NCBI GenBank assembly: GCA_002212725.1
Contig: MTCR01000084.1
Location: 1 to 64,000 of the forward strand
Origin: Sphingobacteriales bacterium TSM_CSM
GTDB taxonomy: Bacteria; Bacteroidota; Bacteroidia; Chitinophagales; UBA2359
Reading direction: 5' to 3'
Length of the DNA stretch: 64,000 nt
The notes under the pieces are model-generated. The model had not been told where the DNA came from. It did no database searches and was given only the letters and a program-made list of their open reading frames with translations. Positions 53,631-62,216 of this stretch are shown here, piece after piece; position 1 is the first letter of the stretch; every line of letters begins with the position of its first letter. Both the position numbers and the translations under genes were made by a program.

Positions 53631-55772
53631 TTAACCGATGTTTTGCAGGAGTTCAAAAAAAGCCTCTTCGGTTAATATTTGAATGGCGGGTATTTTGCGG
53701 GCCTTGTCTAATTTTGAGCCCGGTTCTGCGCCTACTACCAAACAATTCAGGTTTTTGCTTACCGAACTCAAAATACTGCCGCCGTTTTTCTCTACCAGTT
53801 TTTCGGCTTCGCTGCGTTTAAGCCGTTGCAGTGAGCCGGTAAACAAAAAAGTTTTACCACTGAAAATGCCACCCTCTGCGGGCATATCGGCTTCGGTTTT
53901 CTGAGTGTTTACCCCCAACTGTTGCAGGGCTGCTATGAGTTGCAGGTTTTGAGGTTCGGCAAAAAAGCCGGCTATGTTTTCGGCAACTTTAGGGCCAATA
54001 TCGGGCAGTTGGGTAAGTTGTTCGGGGGTAAAATGCAGCAGGTCAAACACAGAGGTAACGGCTTTTGCCAAGGTTTGCGCGGTAGCATTGCCAACATCGC
54101 GAATGCCCAGCCCAATGATGAGTTGTTGCAGGGGGCGGTTTTTTGATGCTTCAATACTTGCGCGGAGGTTATCGGCCGATTTTTGCCCCCAACCATCGAG
54201 GCGAGCTATTTCCTGGTAATTGAGGCGGTAAATATCTTCAAGGGTGTGCAGCCAGCCCAGCTGGAAAAAACGGCGAATAATTTCTACGCCTAATCCGCGA
54301 ATATCCATGGCATCTTTTGAGGCAAAATGAATAATGCGTTCTTCTACCTGTGCGGGGCAATCGGCGTTAATACAGCGCCAAACGCTTTCGCCATCGGGTT
54401 TTACCAACTTGCTACCGCACGAGGGGCAGTTTTCGGGAAAAATAATGGGTTTCTCGTCGCCGGTTCTTTCACCGGTTACTACTTCCACAATGTACGGAAT
54501 AACATCTCCGGCGCGTTCCAGCACCACCTTATCGCCAATGCGAATATCTTTTTCGGCTATGAAATCCTGGTTATGGAGCGATGCGTTGGAAATATTAGCT
54601 CCCGAAAGGTTTACCGTTTGCAGTTTGGCTACCGGTGTAACAGCGCCGGTGCGCCCCACCTGAAACTCAACCCGTTCCAGTATGGTAATGGCTTGCCGTG
54701 CATCAAACTTGTATGCTATTGCCCAGCGCGGGTGGTGTGTGGTAGCGCCGCAGCGGTCTTGCAATTGCAGGTCGTTTACCTTTATTACCAGCCCGTCTAT
54801 TTCGTAGGCATAATCTTTCCGGTGTTGTTTCCAGTGGTTGCAGTAGGCAATAACCTCCTCTATGTTGGCGCAAATATGCACACTTTCGTCGCGGGTTTTA
54901 AGCGGTGTTTTAAAGCCAAGGTCGTACATAAGGCTCATGCCGTTGGTATGCTTTTGCAGCAGGGGTATGGTTATGTCGGTTCCGTTGTTGTCAAAGGCAA
55001 TGCCCAGTTGAAAAACAAAGGCCTCCAGTTTGCGCTCGCCCACTTTGGAGGCATCTTTCAGGCGCAGTCCGCCGGCGGCCGAGTTACGGGGGTTAGAGAG
55101 CAGGGTTTCGCCCTTTTGTGCGCGAAGTTGGTTGATTTGTTCAAATTTAAGTTTATCAATTACCACTTCGCCCCGCACTTCGGCGCGGTAAATGCCTTTT
55201 GCCGAAAAAGCGGCTTTAAGCGGTATGGTGGGTATGGTTTTAAGGTTGTTGGTAATATCTTCGCCTTCGTTGCCGTTGCCGCGGGTGGCGCCGCGCACCA
55301 GCAGGTCATTTTCATATACCAGCGCAATGCTGGAGCCGTCAAATTTTGGCTCTACCGAGTATTCTACCTGCTCGCGTTCGGTTATTTTTTTTACAGCGGT
55401 ATCCCAGTTCAGCAGGTCAGCTTCGGTATAGGCTTTGTCTAAAGAGAGCATGGGTACCAAATGCGTAACGGCGGCAAACTCGGTGCTTAACCCGCGTGCT
55501 ACGCGTTGTGTGGGCGAATCGGGGGTTTGCAGTTCGGGGTGTTGCTGCTCAAGGGTTTTCAGCAGGTCAAAAAGGTAATCGTAGTCCACGTCGGGTATTA
55601 CCTGCATGGACTGCACATAGTATTGCCAGTCGTAATAATTAATGGCGGTACGCAGTTCTTCGGCCAGCACTGCTGTTTGCATAGGATTTAGGTCGGCAAG
55701 CCGGTTTCGTTTGGTTTGCAGCAGGCGGGCAGTGAGTTGCTCAATTTGTTGGCTTTCTTGTGTTGTGTACAT
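53631..55772 (-). CDS. ligA: NAD-dependent DNA ligase LigA
   Basis: 713 residues. An Ia domain (YDWQYYVQ... YDYLFDLLK), the adenylation motif EPKFDG with the nucleotide-accepting Lys, the OB domain, a four-Cys zinc finger (CPSCGSKL ... CINADC), helix-hairpin-helix repeats and a C-terminal BRCT domain (GIFSGKTFLFTGSLQRLKR) are all present. It seals nicks in replication and repair. It starts 30 bp after the saccharopine-reductase-like gene, so it is probably the last gene of a pdxH-initiated operon. Confidence 0.97.
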   Translation of the reverse strand: MYTTQESQQIEQLTARLLQTKRNRLADLNPMQTAVLAEELRTAINYYDWQYYVQSMQVIPDVDYDYLFDLLKTLEQQHPELQTPDSPTQRVARGLSTEFAAVTHLVPMLSLDKAYTEADLLNWDTAVKKITEREQVEYSVEPKFDGSSIALVYENDLLVRGATRGNGNEGEDITNNLKTIPTIPLKAAFSAKGIYRAEVRGEVVIDKLKFEQINQLRAQKGETLLSNPRNSAAGGLRLKDASKVGERKLEAFVFQLGIAFDNNGTDITIPLLQKHTNGMSLMYDLGFKTPLKTRDESVHICANIEEVIAYCNHWKQHRKDYAYEIDGLVIKVNDLQLQDRCGATTHHPRWAIAYKFDARQAITILERVEFQVGRTGAVTPVAKLQTVNLSGANISNASLHNQDFIAEKDIRIGDKVVLERAGDVIPYIVEVVTGERTGDEKPIIFPENCPSCGSKLVKPDGESVWRCINADCPAQVEERIIHFASKDAMDIRGLGVEIIRRFFQLGWLHTLEDIYRLNYQEIARLDGWGQKSADNLRASIEASKNRPLQQLIIGLGIRDVGNATAQTLAKAVTSVFDLLHFTPEQLTQLPDIGPKVAENIAGFFAEPQNLQLIAALQQLGVNTQKTEADMPAEGGIFSGKTFLFTGSLQRLKRSEAEKLVEKNGGSILSSVSKNLNCLVVGAEPGSKLDKARKIPAIQILTEEAFFELLQNIG

Positions 55773-55802
55773 AGGTTGTTCGGTTGGCAGGATAGGGGGT
55801 GG

Positions 55803-57146
55803 TTATACGGCTTCGTCGGTGTTGGTAAAGGTAATGCCGTAGTTTTGCAGTTCGGTTAAAATGGGTTCATACACCTGTGGCATTACGGGTATTTGTACGC
55901 CGGTGAGTTGTATGGAATTGGTCAGCGCCAGTTTGGTCATTATAGCCATTGGCAGCCCCACGGTGGCGGCAATGGCGGTATTATCGGCGTCGGCACCGGT
56001 AACTACCATTACAGAGGTGTGCGCGCGGTGGGCGCCATGCATTTGGTAGTTTACCTTATGCAGCATTACAATCATGTCTTTATCGTCGGGTTCCAGTTTC
56101 CATTTTTCCGAAAGCAGGTGCAACAAGGCCTGTGCCGGCGTTTGAGGGTTGTTTTTAAGCGGAATGTCTGAGAATAGCCCCAGCCAGTTGAGGCGGTACA
56201 TAATTTCAGATTGAGGGTGTATGCCCAGGAAGGCGGCTGTTTTTTGGGGCAAAGACCCGGGTTCGGTGGTGTTGGCAGGCAGAAACGCTTCGGTTAAACC
56301 GGCATAGGTTAAGGCGGCGGGGTTGGTTAGTTGCAGTTGGTTATCGGTAAGTCCCAGGGTAACCAATGCTTGCCAGGCATTGCAAAAGCCGCCTTTTCGC
56401 AGGGTTCCGCGCAGCAGGGTGGGCACATCTTCAATTTGGTAAATATGCCGGTATGGTATAGAGTCGCGGTTGGCATAGGCTTCAAAAGCACCGTAGCCGG
56501 GCACTTCATATACCTCATGCTGGGCAAACAGGCGGTTGTAGGGTATATAACGGGGGCTGCCGTTTTGCAGGTATTGGGCGGTTCCGCCTTGTCCGGCCAG
56601 TACCACGTTCATAGGCGCCCAGGTAAATTTGTAGTGCCAAGGGTTGTTGTCAGATTCGGGGGCAATAAGAGCGCCGCAGTAGGAGCGAACCTGTGTGATT
56701 TGGGCGTTTTGGCTGCGCAGATGATGTATCATTTTCATCAGGCTCATGTGGTCAATGCCCGGGTCAAGGCCAATTTCGCCCATAAACAGCAGTCCGGCGT
56801 TTTTAAAATCGGCATCTAAAGCGCGCTCCTGTGCCGACACATAAGACGGGGTAATAAGGTGTTTGCCAAACCGCAGGCAATCATGTGCCACCAGAATATG
56901 AAAGGCAGCCGGCAACACCGAAGCCACAATATCGGCCGTGTAAATATAATTGGCACGGGCATCGGTATCATGCACATCAAAAAAAACGGCTTTGCCGCGC
57001 GGGTGGTTGTTCACTTTTTTGAGGGCAGTTTGCACATCGTAATCGCCTACGGTAACAAACCAGTCATATTGTGAGGCATAATTTAAAAGATAAGCAATTA
57101 AATCGGTGGCAGATTTACCTGCACCCAGTACCAAAATGTTTTTCAT
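55803..57146 (-). CDS. Saccharopine dehydrogenase-family oxidoreductase
   Basis: 447 residues. MKNILVLGAGKSATDLIAYLL is the Rossmann nucleotide loop; VASVLPAAFHILVAHDCL and GEIGLDPGIDHMSLMKMIHHL match the saccharopine reductase/dehydrogenase family, as does the YRLNWLGLFSD segment of the C-terminal domain. Members interconvert saccharopine with glutamate and an aminoadipate semialdehyde or act on related compounds. In a DAP-using bacterium the role is more likely in lysine breakdown; inference. Lies between pdxH and ligA. Confidence 0.85.
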   Translation of the reverse strand: MKNILVLGAGKSATDLIAYLLNYASQYDWFVTVGDYDVQTALKKVNNHPRGKAVFFDVHDTDARANYIYTADIVASVLPAAFHILVAHDCLRFGKHLITPSYVSAQERALDADFKNAGLLFMGEIGLDPGIDHMSLMKMIHHLRSQNAQITQVRSYCGALIAPESDNNPWHYKFTWAPMNVVLAGQGGTAQYLQNGSPRYIPYNRLFAQHEVYEVPGYGAFEAYANRDSIPYRHIYQIEDVPTLLRGTLRKGGFCNAWQALVTLGLTDNQLQLTNPAALTYAGLTEAFLPANTTEPGSLPQKTAAFLGIHPQSEIMYRLNWLGLFSDIPLKNNPQTPAQALLHLLSEKWKLEPDDKDMIVMLHKVNYQMHGAHRAHTSVMVVTGADADNTAIAATVGLPMAIMTKLALTNSIQLTGVQIPVMPQVYEPILTELQNYGITFTNTDEAV

Positions 57147-57208
57147 TGAGTTATAAAGGTTAATTATTTAAAAGATAATGTAATGATTGGCGCAGTATGT
57201 ACCGTGAA

Positions 57209-57868
57209 TTACGGTGCCAGCCGCTCAATAAGCCAGTTGCCCGATGGCTGAAGGGTGTATCTTATGCGGTCGTGCAGGCGGTTGCTGCGGCCTTGCCAAA
57301 ACTCAAAAGCCGATGGTTGCAGCAGGTAACCGCCCCAGTGTTCGGGTCGTTTGAGGGTGTGGGGGGTGGCGGCAACTTCTTCCATGAGTTGAGCTACTTT
57401 ATCGTCTAATTCTTTACGTGAGGCAATAACGCTGCTTTGAGGCGAGGCTAAAGCGCCAATACGGCTACCTTCGGGACGCGAGTCAAAATAGGCATCAGAT
57501 TCTATGTCGGGTACTTTTTCAATGCTGCCTTCAATTCGCACCTGTTGTTGCAGTTTATCCCAGTAAAAGAGCAGGGCGGCATGTGGGTTGGCGGCAATTT
57601 CGTGCCCTTTTCGGCTGTGGTAATTGGTAAAAAAGGTAAACCCTTTGTGCGAAAAACCCTTCAGCAATACTGTGCGCACCGATGGTTTACCATCGGGCGT
57701 GGCGGTGGCTAAAAACATGGCGTTGGGTTCGGCAAAACCGGCGCTCATTACGGCTTCAAACCAATGTTCAAATTGCTCAAACGGGTTTTGCCTTACCGAT
57801 TGCCTGCCCAATTTACCCGCCTCGTAATTAAGGCGCAGGTTGTGTACTTCGTGCAGTTTGTTTTTCAT
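57209..57868 (-). CDS. pdxH: Pyridoxamine 5'-phosphate oxidase
   Basis: 219 residues from the ATG at 57868, the usual length; the frame is open 39 codons further but that part is not family-like. NPFEQFEHWFEAVMSAG, NAMFLATATPDGKPSVRTVLLKG (central part abbreviated) and FFTNYHSRKGHEIAANPHAA are the FMN-binding and substrate blocks, and WGGYLLQPSAFEFWQGRSNRLHDR closes it. It oxidises pyridoxamine/pyridoxine phosphate to pyridoxal phosphate with FMN. First gene of the minus-strand operon with ligA. Confidence 0.94.
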   Translation of the reverse strand: MKNKLHEVHNLRLNYEAGKLGRQSVRQNPFEQFEHWFEAVMSAGFAEPNAMFLATATPDGKPSVRTVLLKGFSHKGFTFFTNYHSRKGHEIAANPHAALLFYWDKLQQQVRIEGSIEKVPDIESDAYFDSRPEGSRIGALASPQSSVIASRKELDDKVAQLMEEVAATPHTLKRPEHWGGYLLQPSAFEFWQGRSNRLHDRIRYTLQPSGNWLIERLAP

Positions 57869-57938
57869 GGCGCTATATGTTTTAACATGACACTGCCGGT
57901 ACAGGCAGCAAACAGTATTGGGGTTAAAAAAACTACCG

Positions 57939-57946
57939 CAAAGGTA
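57939..57946 (-). promoter_or_regulatory. Putative -7 promoter box of the pdxH operon
   Basis: Minus-strand TACCTTTG, exact TAnnTTTG, 70 nt before the pdxH ATG; flanked by CTACC...GGTAG inverted repeats. Confidence 0.45.
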
Positions 57947-58052
57947 GCAAAAAGCCGCTTTAACCCCGCCAATATTTTTGACCAATCACATTGCCCAACT
58001 CTTGCAATACCCTAAAATGAACAGGTTTTGCTTTTTTTCATCAATTTTTTTT

Positions 58053-58094
58053 TATTTTTGTGGTAAAAAGTGGTAGAAAGTGGAAAAATGTGGT
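58053..58094 (+). promoter_or_regulatory. mraZ promoter with four MraZ-box repeats
   Basis: TATTTTTG (58053-58060) fits the -7 box. Four GTGG[T/A] repeats start at exactly 10-bp intervals, at 58060, 58070, 58080 and 58090, with A-rich spacers. Known MraZ operators are three or four such repeats at this spacing. The first repeat overlaps the -7 box, which fits autorepression of the dcw cluster. Confidence 0.85.
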
Positions 58095-58138
58095 AACTTT
58101 ACCCAATTATTTGCGTTTACGTAGGTAAAGCATCATTC

Positions 58139-58612
58139 ATGCACGGATTTTTAGGCGAAATAGAATGTAAGTTAGACCCCAAAGGCAGGCTGGCAATGCC
58201 GGGCCGGTTCTTAAAACAAATGCCCCCCGATAACAATGGCGGCTTTGTGGTGAACCGCGGTATTGAAAAATGCCTTACCCTCTATACGCTGCCCGAATGG
58301 GACAGGGTGTCGAAGGAATTGGAAACGCTTAACCTCTACGACGCCGCCCAACGACTTTTTCTGCGGCAGTTTTTCAGGGGTGCTACCGAGGTTATGTTTG
58401 ACAGCAACAACCGCATTCTGCTGCCCAAACGCCTGTTGGATTATGCCGGCATTGAAACCGATGTAGTATTGCTTGGCTATTTTAACCGCATTGAAATATG
58501 GGCAACCCAAGTATATGATGAGGTAATGGAGGTAGATGCCGCCAATTTTGCCAACCTGGCAAACCAGGTAATGGGCAAGCAACACCACCCCGCTTCACTA
58601 AACCCCGAATAA
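58139..58612 (+). CDS. mraZ: Transcriptional regulator MraZ
   Basis: 157 residues, with two AbrB-like halves: FLGEIECKLDPKGRLAMPGR at the N-terminus and FDSNNRILLPKRLLDYAGI in the second half. The positive DPKGR / DSNNR patches bind the repeated boxes upstream. MraZ represses the dcw operon including itself. It is the first gene of the cluster; rsmH starts 36 bp after. Confidence 0.94.
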   Translation: MHGFLGEIECKLDPKGRLAMPGRFLKQMPPDNNGGFVVNRGIEKCLTLYTLPEWDRVSKELETLNLYDAAQRLFLRQFFRGATEVMFDSNNRILLPKRLLDYAGIETDVVLLGYFNRIEIWATQVYDEVMEVDAANFANLANQVMGKQHHPASLNPE

Positions 58613-58648
58613 AACAAACTGTGTATTACCCGCTAACCCATTATAGTA

Positions 58649-59563
58649 ATGACCGGCAACAACCAATATCACCAGGCGGTGCTGCTTTCGGAAGCAGTGG
58701 AAGCATTAAACATAATGCCCAACGGCATATATGTAGATGCTACTTTTGGCGGCGGCAGTCATTCGCGGGCAATATTGGCAGCATTGCAACAAGGTGGTAA
58801 ACTGTTTGCGTTTGACCAGGACGAAGACGCCCGGCAAAACATACCTGCCAGCGATGCACGCTTTGTATTTGTTGCCCAAAATTTTAAACATCTTAAACGC
58901 TTTTTGCGCCTGCACGGTGTTAGCCGCGTTAACGGCATTCTGGCAGATTTGGGCGTGTCGTGGCATCAGTTTAACACGCCTGAACGCGGTTTTTCCATCA
59001 GGTTTAACAGCGAACTGTTGGATATGCGCATGAGCGCCGAAGCACCGCAAACAGCCGCCGAAATACTGAACCACTACCCGGTTGCCCAATTAACCGAAAT
59101 GTTTAAAAACTACGGCGATTTACCCAACGCCCGCAAAATAGCAGAAGCCATTGCCGCCGCAAGACAAAAACACCAAATAGAAACCGTACAGCAACTAAAG
59201 GGCATTACCGCCCCTTTTGCCATTGGCAAACTGCCGCAGTTTTATGCCCGCGTGTTTCAGGCGGTGCGCATGGAAGTAAACAATGAGGAAGAAGCCCTGG
59301 AACAACTGCTGCAACAAAGCGCACAGGTATTGGAAAAAGGCGGGCGGCTGGTAATTATTGCCTACCACTCGGTAGAAGACCGCATGGTAAAAAATTTTAT
59401 TAAAACAGGCAATACCGGCGGTGTTGAACAGAAAGATTTTTTCGGAAACACCGAAAAACCGTTTAAGCCGGTGAATAAAAAAATAATTACCCCATCGCAA
59501 ACCGAAATTAAAGAAAACCCCAAAGCAGCAAGCGCCAAAATGCGCATTGCCGAAAAAATATAA
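58649..59563 (+). CDS. rsmH: 16S rRNA (cytosine-1402-N4)-methyltransferase RsmH
   Basis: 304 residues. YVDATFGGGSHSRAIL is the SAM loop, GILADLGVSWHQFNTPERGF and the later VIIAYHSVEDRMVKNFIK are family signatures. It methylates N4 of C1402 in 16S rRNA. Second gene of dcw; usual length. Confidence 0.95.
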   Translation: MTGNNQYHQAVLLSEAVEALNIMPNGIYVDATFGGGSHSRAILAALQQGGKLFAFDQDEDARQNIPASDARFVFVAQNFKHLKRFLRLHGVSRVNGILADLGVSWHQFNTPERGFSIRFNSELLDMRMSAEAPQTAAEILNHYPVAQLTEMFKNYGDLPNARKIAEAIAAARQKHQIETVQQLKGITAPFAIGKLPQFYARVFQAVRMEVNNEEEALEQLLQQSAQVLEKGGRLVIIAYHSVEDRMVKNFIKTGNTGGVEQKDFFGNTEKPFKPVNKKIITPSQTEIKENPKAASAKMRIAEKI

Positions 59564-59636
59564 ATACCTCTCAATTGAAACTTACAGAATACTGATTAAC
59601 CAACAATAAATTGTTAAAAAAGCAAACGTTCAAACC

Positions 59637-59987
59637 GTGTTCAGGGAATTGGTAAAGTTAATGAAGGTTTTTACCTACCGCATTAAAACGGCCATTTTAA
59701 GCGGCGAGGAGTTTGACGAGCGTAAAATGCTTGCCAATAACCTGCGGTTTATCTTGTTTCTGGCGCTGCTGGCAGTGTTTTACATTGCCAATACCCGGTA
59801 TGCCGAGCGCAACATGCGGCAAATAAACAACCTTAACCAAAACCTGAAAGAGCTTCGGTGGCAATACATGACCGCAAAATCAAAACTTATGTTCCGGAGC
59901 AAGCAAAGTGAAGTGGCAAAAATGGTAAAACCCCTTGGGCTGGAAGAGTTGAACGAACCTCCCAAAAAAATAGTCATCGGGCAGTAG
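59637..59987 (+). CDS. ftsL: FtsL-like cell division protein
   Basis: 116 residues from a GTG at 59637. A basic cytoplasmic N-terminus is followed by one membrane segment (FILFLALLAVFYIANT, about 37-52) and a periplasmic coiled coil (RNMRQINNLNQNLKELRWQY). This is the layout and place of FtsL, a divisome bitopic protein; Bacteroidota members share little sequence with E. coli FtsL. The assignment rests on topology and synteny between rsmH and ftsI. Confidence 0.85.
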   Translation: MFRELVKLMKVFTYRIKTAILSGEEFDERKMLANNLRFILFLALLAVFYIANTRYAERNMRQINNLNQNLKELRWQYMTAKSKLMFRSKQSEVAKMVKPLGLEELNEPPKKIVIGQ

Positions 59988-60093
59988 CACCCAACCGGGT
60001 TATTAACCCGTGCATTTTTATCCGAAAATAAACCTTTTTTAAAAGCAAATTAGCAGCAACATTCTACCTGAAAAAACATAGCCATCTATTAAA

Positions 60094-62190
60094 ATGAGTA
60101 TAAAACGCGACATAAGCTGGCGCATTAACCTTGTTTTCCTGCTGCTGTGCGGCATGGGTGTACTCATTTTTGGTAAAGCGCTCAAAATTCAGGTAATGGA
60201 GGGCGATTTCTGGCGAAAACAAGGTGCAAGCACCACCCGCATAGATACCATAGAGGGCGACAGGGGCAATATTTATTCCGAAGACGGGCGGCTGCTGGCT
60301 ACCTCACTGCCTATTTTTGAACTGCGTATGGACATGCGCGTATTAGACGACAGTTTGGTAGGGCAACTCGATACCCTGGCTGCCTGCCTTGCCGGGTATT
60401 TTAAAGACCGCAGTAAAGAAGAATACTACCAACGGTTTCAGAAAGGGCTGGAAGAACCGGTAAATGCCTATTTGTTTATTAAGGGCGATGTAAATTACGA
60501 CGACCTGCCGGTAGTGCGCAACTTTCCGGTGTTGAAATATGGCAAGTTTAAAGGCGGCCTTATTATAGAAACCAAAAACAAGCGCGAACAACCCTTTGGT
60601 ATGCTTGCCCGGCGTACCATTGGCTACATGCGGGAAAATGCGCAACCTATTGGTATTGAAGCCACCTACGATGCCTACCTTAGAGGAACGCAGGTGCCGC
60701 GCTCCATGTACCGCGTGGGGGTAAATACCTGGGTGCCGCTTTTCGACCAGTTTGATACCGAGCCGCAAAACGGCAAAGATGTTTATACTACCATAGATGT
60801 TAACCTGCAGGATATTGTAGAAACCTCATTGCGTCAGGCGTTGCAATTGCACGGAGCCGACCACGGCTGCGCTGTTGTAATGGAAGTGAAGACCGGTAAA
60901 GTTAAAGCCATTGCCAACCTTGGATTAAACGAACAAGGCCAATACACCGAAGATTTTAACTATGCCATAGGCGAAAAAGGCGACCCCGGCAGCACCTTTA
61001 AAATTGCTGCCCTTGCTGCCCTGCTCGATGCCGGTTTTGTGAATGATACCACATTGGTAGATATTGAGGGCGGTAAAAAGAAATACTACGACCAGTGGAT
61101 GCAAGATGCCTCGTGGTATCCGTATGATACCATTACCCTGGCAAGGGTTATACAAATATCGTCAAACGTGGGTATTTCCAAACTGGTTGACCAATTTTAC
61201 CGGAAAGCCCCGGGCGAGTTTATTGACGCCTTGCAACGCATGGGCATTACCGAACCAACCGGCATTGACGTACAGGGCGAACCTAAACCTTTGGTTAAAA
61301 AACCCGAAGACAAAGACTGGAGCGGCATTTCGCTCACCCAAATGTCTATAGGGTATGAGGTAGAATTAACCCCGCTGCAACTGCTTACCTTCTTTAATGC
61401 CATTGCCAACGACGGAACCATGATGCGCCCCTACCTGGTAAACAGCATTAAAGACCTTAACACCGAAGTGCTGCATTTTAAACCCACTGTGCTTAAAAGG
61501 CAAATTTGCAAAAAACCCACCGCCCGCAAGGTGCGCGAAATTATGAAAAGCGTGGTAGAGGCAGGAACAGCCAAAAGCATTTATAACCCCAAATTTTCTA
61601 TGGCCTGCAAAACCGGCACTGCCCGTATTGCCAAAGAAGACCAAGGGTACAGACCTGTTTATCAGGCTTCTATTGCCGGGTTTTTTCCGGCAGAAGAACC
61701 CGAATACTCCTGCATTGTGGTAATTAAATCGCCCACATCGGGGCAGTACTACGGCGGCACGGTGGCAGCACCTGTGTTCAGAGATATTGTAGAAAAATAT
61801 TACTCCTCTAAAACAAAATCGCACAAAGCTATAAACCAAACGCCTAAAGAAGAAATGGCGCAGGTAAAACTGCCGCCCGTTAAAAACGGCTACCGCACCG
61901 ATTTAACCGCCATTTTTAACCAACTGGCATTTAACCAAAAATCAACTGCCGAAAACAGCGATTGGGCTGTGCCCGAGGGCGAAACCGATACCATGAAACT
62001 GTTCAGCATGAAAGTAATAGATAACCTTGTTCCCAATGTAACCGGTATGGGACTGCGCGATGCCATTTACCTCCTCGAAAGCCAGGGGCTTAAAGTGCGG
62101 TTTTCGGGGCAGGGGCAGGTGGTTGACCAATCGCCGTTGTACGGCAGCCGGTGCAAAAAGGGCGATGTGGTTTCGCTCAATTTAAATTAA
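60094..62190 (+). CDS. ftsI: Division-specific transpeptidase FtsI (PBP3-type) with PASTA domain
   Basis: 698 residues. N-terminal membrane anchor (about 10-30), pedestal domain, then transpeptidase with the three penicillin-binding motifs: SxxK at Ser300-Lys303 (GSTFK), SxN at Ser356-Asn358 (SSN) and KTG at 506-508. The last 60 residues (NLVPNVTGMGLRDAIYLLES) are a PASTA domain, absent from E. coli FtsI but common in Bacteroidota. It cross-links septal peptidoglycan. The stop lies 26 bp before the likely murE start. Confidence 0.95.
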   Translation: MSIKRDISWRINLVFLLLCGMGVLIFGKALKIQVMEGDFWRKQGASTTRIDTIEGDRGNIYSEDGRLLATSLPIFELRMDMRVLDDSLVGQLDTLAACLAGYFKDRSKEEYYQRFQKGLEEPVNAYLFIKGDVNYDDLPVVRNFPVLKYGKFKGGLIIETKNKREQPFGMLARRTIGYMRENAQPIGIEATYDAYLRGTQVPRSMYRVGVNTWVPLFDQFDTEPQNGKDVYTTIDVNLQDIVETSLRQALQLHGADHGCAVVMEVKTGKVKAIANLGLNEQGQYTEDFNYAIGEKGDPGSTFKIAALAALLDAGFVNDTTLVDIEGGKKKYYDQWMQDASWYPYDTITLARVIQISSNVGISKLVDQFYRKAPGEFIDALQRMGITEPTGIDVQGEPKPLVKKPEDKDWSGISLTQMSIGYEVELTPLQLLTFFNAIANDGTMMRPYLVNSIKDLNTEVLHFKPTVLKRQICKKPTARKVREIMKSVVEAGTAKSIYNPKFSMACKTGTARIAKEDQGYRPVYQASIAGFFPAEEPEYSCIVVIKSPTSGQYYGGTVAAPVFRDIVEKYYSSKTKSHKAINQTPKEEMAQVKLPPVKNGYRTDLTAIFNQLAFNQKSTAENSDWAVPEGETDTMKLFSMKVIDNLVPNVTGMGLRDAIYLLESQGLKVRFSGQGQVVDQSPLYGSRCKKGDVVSLNLN

Positions 62191-62216
62191 GTAACCCAAA
62201 AAATAAACCAAATAAA

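Noticed and set aside
54327-55442. 371-codon open frame on the plus strand
   Set aside because: Antisense to ligA, no family motif, shadow of the ligase codons.
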